A stretch of 64,000 bases of DNA, from the NCBI GenBank assembly GCA_034434635.1, contig DAOTYX010000184.1, positions 1 through 64,000 on the forward strand, given 5' to 3'. The position numbers and the translations under genes were made by a program. Positions 49,915 to 56,709 of the stretch are shown here, piece after piece. Under the pieces are notes generated by a model that did no database searches, was not told the origin of the DNA, and saw only the letters and a program-made list of their open reading frames with translations. Every line of letters starts with the position of its first letter. The first letter of the stretch is position 1. This stretch comes from DAOTYX01 sp034434635 (GTDB lineage: Bacteria; Chloroflexota; Anaerolineae; B4-G1; DUEL01).

Positions 49915-50901
49915 ATGAAGGGACGACAGGTTCTGGCTGCTGTGATGGTCGCTGCTGCGCTGGCGCTGAGTGGCTGCGGCTTCCTGATCACGCCGGAAGG
50001 GACCCCTGGCCCGTCCGTCGCGCCGACGGGGGGCGCGCCGCCGGCCACGCCGCTGGCGTCGCCGGTGGAAGAGTCCTACGTGCCGCCGCCGGCCACCGCT
50101 GCGCCCACCGTCACGCCGACGCCCATCTTTTACGAGGTGCAGTCGGGGGACACCCTGGGGGGCATCGCCCTGGCCTACGGGGTCAGCGTGCAGGCGCTGC
50201 AGGTTGCCAACGGCATTGACAACCCGCTCCTCTTGCAGCCAGGGCAGGTGCTCATCATCCCCACGGGGGACGAGGCGGCCGGGCTGTCGCCAGGCCTGCT
50301 CCTGCCTACGCCCACCCCGATGACCTTCGTCATTCGTGGGGTGAGCTTCTACGAGACTCCAGTGGGCAGCCTGTGGTGCCTGGGGGAGGTGTTCAACGGC
50401 ACCGCCATCACGCTCACCAACGTGCAGGTGCAGGTGACGCTGTACGATGCCGCCGGGGTGCCGCTCGTCAGCGGCGACGCCTTTGCGGCGGCTGACCTCG
50501 TGCCTCCTGAGGGACGGGCCCCCTTCAGCCTGCTGTTCAGTTCACCGCCCCCTGGCTTTGTCAGCCATAGCGCGCTGCCTCTGCGCGGGGAGCCGGCGGG
50601 GGAACTGGTCGCCAACTACCTGTCCATTGCTGTAGAGGGGGTCAGCGGCGCACCCTCTGGCCCGCAGTTTCGGGTGAGCGGGACGGTGCGCAATGGCGAC
50701 CCCGTGCGCACGGCGACGGAGGTGACCGTCGTCGCTACGACCTATGACGCGGAAGGGCGGGTCAGCGGCTACCGTCAGCAGCGGCTGGAGGTGGGCGAGG
50801 GCCTGGCTCCGGGAGCGACGATCCCCTTCGAGTTGCTGTTCAGCGTCTACGGGGGCGAGCCGGCCGATTTCTCGGTGATCGCCTTCGGGCGCACAACGTA
50901 A
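49915..50901 (+). CDS. LysM-domain lipoprotein
   Basis: 328-aa secreted lipoprotein. The signal peptide MKGRQVLAAVMVAAALALSGC ends in a lipobox at residues 19-22; the quoted stretch spans residues 1-21. A Pro/Thr/Ala-rich linker follows. One LysM module (FYEVQSGDTLGGIALAYGV to QVLIIP, about residues 72-117) would bind peptidoglycan or chitin-like glycans. The C-terminal half has two beta-rich FxLYD-like repeats (GEVFNGTAITLTNVQVQVTLYD and VSGTVRNGDPVRTATEV regions). TGAGGAGG precedes ATG 49915. An envelope role is likely; the precise function is unknown. Confidence 0.85.
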   Translation: MKGRQVLAAVMVAAALALSGCGFLITPEGTPGPSVAPTGGAPPATPLASPVEESYVPPPATAAPTVTPTPIFYEVQSGDTLGGIALAYGVSVQALQVANGIDNPLLLQPGQVLIIPTGDEAAGLSPGLLLPTPTPMTFVIRGVSFYETPVGSLWCLGEVFNGTAITLTNVQVQVTLYDAAGVPLVSGDAFAAADLVPPEGRAPFSLLFSSPPPGFVSHSALPLRGEPAGELVANYLSIAVEGVSGAPSGPQFRVSGTVRNGDPVRTATEVTVVATTYDAEGRVSGYRQQRLEVGEGLAPGATIPFELLFSVYGGEPADFSVIAFGRTT

Positions 50902-50941
50902 CCAACCCCACAAGTGCCTGGCACCTTCGGGAGGAGTCGAG

Positions 50942-51565
50942 ATGTTACGCGTGCTGAAAGCCATCGTCCGCCTGCTCTTGCCCCTGCTGATGCGGATCGA
51001 GGTCGTGGGGAGAGAGAACTTCCCGCCGCAGGGGCCGTACATCCTGGTCACCAATCATCTGTCGGCCTATGACACGCCGTTGCTCCTGGTGGTCTGCCCG
51101 CACCCCATCCGCGCCTTTGCCGCCTCCAAACATCGGCGCAACCCGTTCTACTTTGTGGTGCTGAGCATGGCCGGTTCCATCTGGGTGCGGCGGGGGGAGA
51201 TTGACCGGCAGGCGCTGCGGGGGGCGATGGGGGTGCTCGGACGGGGCGAGGTGCTGGGGATGGCACCAGAGGGGACGCGGGCGCGCCAGGTTTACGCCCT
51301 GGGTCCGGGGAAGACCGGGGCGGCTTACCTGGCCACTCGCGCGGACGTGCCCATCGTCCCCGTTGGCCTGACCGGGACGGAGAAGATCAAGCAGAACCTG
51401 CCTCGCCTGAGGCGCACGCCGGTGCGCGTGGTGATCGGCGAGCCGTTCCGCCTGCCCGCGAGCGGGCGGGTGCGCGGCCCCGCGCTGGATGAGTACACTG
51501 ACCTCATCATGCGGCGCATCGCCGCGCTGCTGCCGCCCGAGTATCGCGGGGTGTATGGGCCGTAG
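50942..51565 (+). CDS. 1-acyl-sn-glycerol-3-phosphate acyltransferase (PlsC family)
   Basis: 207-aa membrane-associated acyltransferase of phospholipid synthesis, adding the second acyl chain to lysophosphatidic acid. The catalytic motif NHLSAYD (N-H-x4-D) lies near residues 37-43, and the glycerol-phosphate-binding APEGTR near residues 110-115. A hydrophobic N-terminus anchors it. CGGGAGGAG precedes the ATG. It lies 40 bp after the LysM lipoprotein gene and may share its transcript. Confidence 0.9.
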   Translation: MLRVLKAIVRLLLPLLMRIEVVGRENFPPQGPYILVTNHLSAYDTPLLLVVCPHPIRAFAASKHRRNPFYFVVLSMAGSIWVRRGEIDRQALRGAMGVLGRGEVLGMAPEGTRARQVYALGPGKTGAAYLATRADVPIVPVGLTGTEKIKQNLPRLRRTPVRVVIGEPFRLPASGRVRGPALDEYTDLIMRRIAALLPPEYRGVYGP

Positions 51566-51621
51566 GGCTGGTGCCCCCTGCCCCCCTGTCGTCCGTGGTC
51601 TGTTGTCTGTGGTCCGCTGGT

Positions 51622-53037
51622 CTAATCCGCCAGCCCCTCGATGTCCCCCAGCGCGGCGGTGACGCCGAAGTCGGCGGGGGTCTTGTGGATTTCCGGTGCC
51701 TGCACGTGGCGGGTCACCATCTCCCGCGTCCCGACGATGCCCAGTTGCTCGAACAGGAAGCCGAACTGTGCCTCCAGGTCGCGGCCCATGTTGACGCGGA
51801 TCTCCGGCGGCAGGCTCCAGAACTCCCGCTTGAAGGGCCCCAACCCCTTCTTGCGCGTCTCGTAGAGGAATTGCTCCTCGGTCTTGCCCTCTTTCCACTC
51901 GTTGGCGTGATGCTCTTTGATGTAGGCGTAGATTTCGTCGCGCAGTGAGGCCGGCAGGAGGGGGTGGTCGTAGATCAGGTTCTGGAAGCCGGTGGCCAGG
52001 TGGACCTCGCAGGCTTCGGCCTCAGGGAAGGTGTGGAAGGCCTCGTCGGGCAGGGTGGACGCGCCGTGCTGTACTGCGCCGGCCAGGCCGTATTCCTCGC
52101 GGGCGACGCGGCTGAGCCGGGCCAGGGTGTCGAAGTCAATCTTCACCCGCGCCAGCGTGCCGTCGGGCAGCACCACACCGCCGTGCGAGGTGCCGGTCTG
52201 GATGCTCAGTTTGCTCAGGCCAGCCATCCCCGGCGGGAGAGAGGCGTTGTAGCCGTCCATGAAGGCGCGCAATTCTTCTTCCGTGGAGTTCTTGCCCCCC
52301 ACCTCGCCGATCTCGCCACCGACGGAGATGGTCACTCCGGCGGGTTGCTTCTGGCGGATGACCTCGGTGAAGCGAGCGCAGATGGTGAAGTTGGCCCGCT
52401 GTTGCTCCTCCACGGTAGGCTGTGCCAGGTCCACCAGGGTTGAGGAGTCAATGTCAATGTTGAAGAAACCGGCCCCGATCGCCTCGCCGATCAGGTCGTC
52501 CACAGCCCGAAGTTCGGAGCCCGGGTCGCTGGCGTACTTCTTGGCGTTCATCTGGAAGTGGTCGCCCTGGATGAACAGCGGGCCGTGGTAGCCCTCGCGC
52601 ATGGCGGCGCCGATGATGACGGCGGCGTACTCCGCCGGGCGCTGGTTGGTGTAACCGATCTCCGAGCGGGCGATCTCGAAAATGAAGGCGGCGGCGTCGC
52701 GGGCCAGCGCGGCGCGGAAGACGGCGCGGGCCATGTCGTAGGTGAGCAGCCGCAGGTTCATCGCCGGCACGGTCCAGCCGCCGGGCGTCTCCCCACGCCC
52801 GCGGGCCATATACAGGTCGTGGATCGAGGCCGGGCGCACGCCGACGGCCTGTCCCATCTCCCAGAGCAGGTAGCGGGCCATGGCCTGCGTCTCGCCGGTG
52901 GCGAAAACGGCGTGTTCTACCAGTTCATCCAACGCCGGCCCGCGCAGATGGGACTCATCCACCTGTACCCGCCCTTTCTCCAGGGTCACGATGCTCTTCA
53001 CCTGCTGCAACAGTTCTGTCGGGCTTGTTGCGGTCAT
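51622..53037 (-). CDS. Class II fructose-bisphosphate aldolase-family protein
   Basis: 471-aa TIM-barrel protein longer than ordinary class II aldolases (about 300-360 aa). Family blocks: QGDHFQMN (first zinc-region His), SVGGEIGEVGG (glycine-rich substrate loop with Glu), GTSHGGVVLPDG and QHGASTLP (zinc His residues). Extra N-terminal (about 90 residues) and C-terminal (about 60 residues) parts are present. AAGGAGGAAAGGAG precedes the ATG on the minus strand. It probably cleaves or forms a sugar bisphosphate in central or sugar-acid metabolism. The exact substrate (fructose or tagatose type) is not certain. Confidence 0.8.
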   Translation of the reverse strand: MTATSPTELLQQVKSIVTLEKGRVQVDESHLRGPALDELVEHAVFATGETQAMARYLLWEMGQAVGVRPASIHDLYMARGRGETPGGWTVPAMNLRLLTYDMARAVFRAALARDAAAFIFEIARSEIGYTNQRPAEYAAVIIGAAMREGYHGPLFIQGDHFQMNAKKYASDPGSELRAVDDLIGEAIGAGFFNIDIDSSTLVDLAQPTVEEQQRANFTICARFTEVIRQKQPAGVTISVGGEIGEVGGKNSTEEELRAFMDGYNASLPPGMAGLSKLSIQTGTSHGGVVLPDGTLARVKIDFDTLARLSRVAREEYGLAGAVQHGASTLPDEAFHTFPEAEACEVHLATGFQNLIYDHPLLPASLRDEIYAYIKEHHANEWKEGKTEEQFLYETRKKGLGPFKREFWSLPPEIRVNMGRDLEAQFGFLFEQLGIVGTREMVTRHVQAPEIHKTPADFGVTAALGDIEGLAD

Positions 53038-53073
53038 CTCCTTTCCTCCTTGCCTTTACCACCAAAGGTAATG

Positions 53074-53532
53074 TTACTTGATCGCCGGGCCTGCCGTCCA
53101 ATCGTAGCCGATGGTTGGGTCGTCGTGAGGGATGCGCCCCTCGTCCGAACCGTCGTACTCGTGAGAGACGATGTAGAAAACGTGAGCGGGTCCCTGCAGC
53201 ACGCGGTAGCCATGCGCCACGCCGGGCGGAATCTTCAGCAGGACTGGCGGGTGGCCATCCCCCATCAGCAACTCCTGGATCTGGCCGTAGGTGGGCGACT
53301 CCGGACGGGTGTCGTAGAGCGCGGCCTTGACCGTGCCGCAGGCCACGTACCACCAGTCGGTCTGCCGGTGGTGGACATGCCAGGCCTTGGCGGCCCCGGT
53401 GTGGGTCATCGTGTGGCTCCACTGGCCGAAGCCTTCCGGGAAGATGGGGTCGCTGGCGCGCAGGACCTCGCGGAAGAAGCCCCGTTCGTCGCTGTGGGTG
53501 ACCAGTTGCTTGATTTCGACGCCGTGAATCAT
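53074..53532 (-). CDS. RmlC-like cupin (dTDP-4-dehydrorhamnose 3,5-epimerase family)
   Basis: 152-aa cupin resembling RmlC and sugar 3,4-ketoisomerases. The barrel contains AWHVHHRQTDWWYVACGTV and the typical YDTRPESPTYG and IPPGVAHGYRV segments. It is shorter than RmlC (about 180 aa), so a ketoisomerase or partial-specificity epimerase is possible. It starts at 53532 behind AGGAGGTG on the minus strand. The rmlB-like gene is 2 kb away, consistent with nucleotide-sugar synthesis for surface glycans. Confidence 0.8.
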   Translation of the reverse strand: MIHGVEIKQLVTHSDERGFFREVLRASDPIFPEGFGQWSHTMTHTGAAKAWHVHHRQTDWWYVACGTVKAALYDTRPESPTYGQIQELLMGDGHPPVLLKIPPGVAHGYRVLQGPAHVFYIVSHEYDGSDEGRIPHDDPTIGYDWTAGPAIK

Positions 53533-53565
53533 GGGCAGCACCTCCTGAGATGGGCGACAGAGGAG

Positions 53566-53593
53566 ATTATAGCGCAAGTGGGGCGGCTGTCCA
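53566..53593 (-). promoter_or_regulatory. Promoter of the RmlC-like gene
   Basis: On the minus strand TGGACA (53588-53593), a 16-nt spacer and TATAAT (53566-53571), ending 33 bp before the ATG. Confidence 0.7.
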
Positions 53594-53611
53594 GTCGCCT
53601 TGAGGGACTTT

Positions 53612-53639
53612 TTGTCTGCTGTGGGCGGTGGGGTATAAT
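53612..53639 (+). promoter_or_regulatory. Promoter reading into the palindrome array
   Basis: TTGTCT (53612-53617), a 16-nt spacer and TATAAT (53634-53639) on the plus strand. The predicted transcript would run through the whole repeat array (53664-54203) to the threonine synthase gene, giving an unusually long structured leader of about 650 nt. Confidence 0.55.
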
Positions 53640-53663
53640 CAACACCTGTCGGGCTATGGTTAC

Positions 53664-54203
53664 CCGTAGCCGACGCATCCCGATGCGTTGGCGGGGCGGC
53701 ATAGGATGCCGCCCCTACGGTAAGCCCCGTAGCCGACGCATCCCTATGCGTCGGCGGGGCGGCATCGGGATGCTGCCCTACGGTGGTCACCCGTAGCCGA
53801 CGCATCCCTATGCGTCGGCGCATCCCTATGCGTCGGCAGGGCGGCATAGGGGCGGGCCGGGATGGCGGACGGCATAGGGATGCCGCCCTATGGTGGTCAC
53901 CCGTAGCCGACGCATCCCTATGCGTCGGCGCATCCCTATGCGTCGGCGCATCCCGATGCGTCGGCAGGGCGGCATAGGGGCGGGCCGGGATGGCGGGGCG
54001 GCATCGGGATGCCGCCTTACGGTGGTCACCCGTAGCCGACGCATCCCTATGCGTCGGCGCATCCTATGCGTCGGCGGGCGGCGTTGGGATGGCGGGCGGC
54101 ATCGGGATGCCGCCCTACGGTGGTCACCCGTAGCCGACGCATCCCGATGCGTCGGCGCATCCCGATGCGTCGGCGGGGCGGCATCGGGATGCCGCCCCTA
54201 CGG
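53664..54203. repeat. Array of six compound palindromes
   Basis: Six units, starting at 53664, 53727, 53791, 53901, 54030 and 54128. Each opens with CCGTAG and closes with CTACGG or a near copy (CTATGG, TTACGG). Inside are a hairpin CCGACGCATCCCTATGCGTCGG and a second hairpin of the GGCGGCATCGGGATGCCGCC type. The first hairpin is present 1, 1, 2, 3, 2 and 2 times in successive units, which explains unit lengths of 57-122 bp. Units are joined by GGTGGTCAC. Compensating T/G and A/C changes keep the stems paired. The 53533-54291 gap holds no gene other than this array and the two promoters before it. Confidence 0.92.
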
Positions 54204-54291
54204 CGTCGGCGGGCGGTGTTGGGGGTTGCCCTGCGATGATGCGGGCATGCTCTGAGTGGTCAAGATGTGCGGGGAAAACAGGGGGAAGCGA

Positions 54292-55500
54292 ATGGGGTAT
54301 TTGACGCATCTGGAATGCTCCTGCTGCGGCGCGGTGTACGATGCCGACGAGCGGCATAACCTGTGCCCAGTCTGCGACCGTCCCTTGCTGGCGCGCTACG
54401 ACCTGGCGGCAGTCGCCGCGCGCCCGCGCCGGGCGGTCATCGGCTCCGAGCCGACGCTCTGGCGTTACCGGGCGCTGCTGCCGGTGCGCGACTCGCGTCA
54501 CGAGGTCAGCCTGGGGGAAGGGTTCACTCCGCTCCTGCAAGCCCGGCGGCTGGGGGAGGCGCTGGGACTCTCCCATCTGTACATCAAGGAAGAAAGCCTC
54601 AATCCCACCGGCTCCTTCAAGGCCCGTGGGATGGCGGTGGCCATCTCCCGCGCCCGCGAGTTGGGCGTGAGGGAGGTGGTCATCCCTTCGGCGGGGAACG
54701 CTGCTGGCGCGGCCGCCGCCTATGCAGCCCGTGCTGGCATGCGGGTCCACGTCTTTATGCCCCGCGACGTTCCCGCGCCTTTCCTCCAGGAGTGCCGCGC
54801 CCTGGGGGCGGAGGTGACGCTGGTGGACGGGCTGATCGGCGACTGTGGCCGGGAGGCGCGGCGGGTCGCTGCTGCCTCCGGTGCGTTCGACCTCTCGACG
54901 CTCAGGGAACCGTACCGCCTGGAGGGGAAAAAGACCATGGGGTACGAACTGGCCGAGCAGTTCGGCTGGTGGCTGCCCGACGTCATCATCTACCCCACCG
55001 GCGGCGGTACCGGCCTGGTGGGGATGTGGAAAGCGTTCGCAGAGATGGCCGCCTTGGGCTGGATTGGCGAGGGGCGCCCGCGGATGGTCGCCGTGCAGGC
55101 GGAGGGGTGCGCCCCCATCGTCCGTGCCTTTCACGCTGGCGAAGAGACCGCCACGCCGTGGGCCGATGCGCATACCGTGGCGGCGGGACTGCGCGTCCCT
55201 TCTGCCGTGGGCGACCGGCTGATCCTGCAGGCGCTGCGCCAGAGCGGCGGCACGGCGGTCGCCGTCAGCGACGCGGCGCTGCTGGCCGCGCAGGGCCGTC
55301 TCTCCCGTCTGGAGGGGGTCTTCGCCTGCCCGGAGGGCGGGGCGGCCCTGGCGGCGCTGGAGGTGCTGTTGGCCCAGGGTTGGCTCGCCCCCGATGAGCG
55401 CATCGTCCTTTTCAATACCGGCAGCGGGCTGAAGTACCCGGACTGTGGGGGGCAGGAAGTGGGCGGCGCTGGGACGACGCCCTGCGGTGGTCACCCGTAG
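54292..55500 (+). CDS. thrC: Threonine synthase (PLP-dependent)
   Basis: 402-aa fold-type II PLP enzyme converting O-phosphohomoserine to threonine. A zinc-ribbon-like N-terminus (CSCCGAVYDADE and LCPVC) precedes the catalytic domain. The PLP lysine lies in NPTGSFKARGMA, and the phosphate loop is PTGGGTGLVGMW. ATG 54292 is chosen for AGGGGGAAG just upstream; the frame is open to GTG 54256. The last residues, including PCGGHP and the TAG stop, are encoded by a copy of the palindromic repeat. The native C-terminus has therefore probably been replaced by repeat insertion. Confidence 0.85.
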   Translation: MGYLTHLECSCCGAVYDADERHNLCPVCDRPLLARYDLAAVAARPRRAVIGSEPTLWRYRALLPVRDSRHEVSLGEGFTPLLQARRLGEALGLSHLYIKEESLNPTGSFKARGMAVAISRARELGVREVVIPSAGNAAGAAAAYAARAGMRVHVFMPRDVPAPFLQECRALGAEVTLVDGLIGDCGREARRVAAASGAFDLSTLREPYRLEGKKTMGYELAEQFGWWLPDVIIYPTGGGTGLVGMWKAFAEMAALGWIGEGRPRMVAVQAEGCAPIVRAFHAGEETATPWADAHTVAAGLRVPSAVGDRLILQALRQSGGTAVAVSDAALLAAQGRLSRLEGVFACPEGGAALAALEVLLAQGWLAPDERIVLFNTGSGLKYPDCGGQEVGGAGTTPCGGHP

Positions 55501-55523
55501 CCGACGCATCCCTATGCGTCGGC
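55487..55523. repeat. Stray copy of the palindromic repeat at the thrC 3' end
   Basis: GGTGGTCACCCGTAG then CCGACGCATCCCTATGCGTCGG, identical to the spacer and first hairpin of the array units. The TAG inside CCGTAG is the stop codon of the threonine synthase gene. Confidence 0.85.
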
Positions 55524-55530
55524 GGGTGGG

Positions 55531-55568
55531 GCTTTGTAGGACAACTGCGAGCAGTTGTCCTACAAAGC
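55531..55568 (+). terminator. Perfect 18-bp palindrome after thrC
   Basis: GCTTTGTAGGACAACTGC, GA, GCAGTTGTCCTACAAAGC. An outer GTGGGGC (55526-55532) / GCCCCAC (55574-55580) pair can extend the structure. No T-tract follows, so termination is likely but structure-driven, or it is another dispersed palindrome. Confidence 0.55.
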
Positions 55569-55623
55569 GGCCGGCCCCACTGGCTCCCGACGGTTCTGGG
55601 GCACACCTCCTCAGATTGAGGTC

Positions 55624-55652
55624 TTGTCACCGTCGGGGAGGTGTGGTAGAAT
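55624..55652 (+). promoter_or_regulatory. Promoter of rmlB
   Basis: TTGTCA (55624-55629), a 17-nt spacer and TAGAAT (55647-55652), 28 bp before the GTG start. GAGGAGCGCTC provides the ribosome-binding site. Confidence 0.75.
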
Positions 55653-55680
55653 AACGCCACTCTCTTGCTGAGGAGCGCTC

Positions 55681-56697
55681 GTGTACAACCTGATGGTCAC
55701 CGGTGGGGCCGGGTTCATCGGCTCCAACTTTACCCGCTACGTTCTACACCGCTACCCCCAAAGCCGCGTGGTGGTCTATGACAAACTGACCTACGCCGGC
55801 AATCTGGCCAACCTCGCTGACGTGGCCCGCGACTTCCCCGACCGCTATGCCTTCGTCCAGGGGGACATCTGCGACGCGCCGCGGGTGCGGCAAACGATCC
55901 AGACGTATGGCGTGGAGGCCATCGTCAACTTCGCCGCCGCCACCCACGTTGACCGGTCGCTGATGGAGCCGGACGAGTTCATCCGCACCGACGTCTACGG
56001 CACGTATGTCCTCCTGGAAGCGGCAAAGGACCTGGGATCCCTGCGCTATCATCAGGTCAGTACCGATGAGGTCTACGGCGAGGTGCTGGAAGGGCGCTCG
56101 CGGGAGACCGATCCTCTGCGTCCGCGCAGCCCTTACTCCGCGGCGAAGGCGGGCGGCGACATGCTGTGCCTGGCCTACCACACCAGTTTCGGCCTGCCGG
56201 TGACGATCACTCGCGGTTCCAACAACATCGGCCCCTACCAGTACCCCGAGAAGGTACTGCCGCTGTTCATCACCAACGCCATTGACGGCAAGCCGCTGCC
56301 GCTCTACGGCGATGGTTCGCAGATGCGCGATTACCAATACGTGCTCGACCACTGCGAGGGGATTGACCTGGTGCTGCAGCGCGGCCAACCGGGGGAGGTC
56401 TACAACCTGGGCACCGGCGTGGAGACGCGCAACATAGACATGGCCCATGCTATCCTCGACCTGCTGGGCAAGCCCTACTCGCTGATCCAGCCGGTGCGCG
56501 ACCGGCCCGGCCACGACCGCCGCTATGCGCTGGACATCAGCAAGATTTGCGCCCTGGGCTGGGAGCCGGCGACGACCTTCGAGGAAGCGTTGCGGCAGAC
56601 GGTGCGCTGGTACGTGGAGCACGAGGACTGGTGGCGCCCGATCAAGTCCGGCGAGCATTACCAGGAATACTACAGGAGGCAGTACGAAGGACGCTGA
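55681..56697 (+). CDS. rmlB: dTDP-glucose 4,6-dehydratase
   Basis: 338-aa extended short-chain dehydrogenase converting dTDP-glucose to dTDP-4-keto-6-deoxyglucose in deoxysugar synthesis. NAD-binding VTGGAGFIGSNF lies at residues 6-17. The catalytic S-T-D-E motif is in HQVSTDEVYGE and the Y-x3-K pair in YSAAKAGGD. Conserved NNIGPYQYPEK and RDYQYVLDH blocks are present. The start is GTG 55681. Length matches the family. The BTAD regulator gene follows by 12 bp. Confidence 0.93.
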   Translation: MYNLMVTGGAGFIGSNFTRYVLHRYPQSRVVVYDKLTYAGNLANLADVARDFPDRYAFVQGDICDAPRVRQTIQTYGVEAIVNFAAATHVDRSLMEPDEFIRTDVYGTYVLLEAAKDLGSLRYHQVSTDEVYGEVLEGRSRETDPLRPRSPYSAAKAGGDMLCLAYHTSFGLPVTITRGSNNIGPYQYPEKVLPLFITNAIDGKPLPLYGDGSQMRDYQYVLDHCEGIDLVLQRGQPGEVYNLGTGVETRNIDMAHAILDLLGKPYSLIQPVRDRPGHDRRYALDISKICALGWEPATTFEEALRQTVRWYVEHEDWWRPIKSGEHYQEYYRRQYEGR

Positions 56698-56709
56698 TCC
56701 TCGACGTGT

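Noticed and set aside
53783..54062. Short open frames within the repeat array encoding repeated Arg-Ile-Pro-Met-Arg-Arg or Arg-Ile-Gly-Met-Arg-Arg
   Set aside because: They arise from the period of the hairpin repeat; no ribosome-binding site or homology.
53664..54203. CRISPR array
   Set aside because: The repeats are palindromic, adjacent and of variable length, the spacers are the same short GGTGGTCAC, and there are no unique spacers or cas genes.
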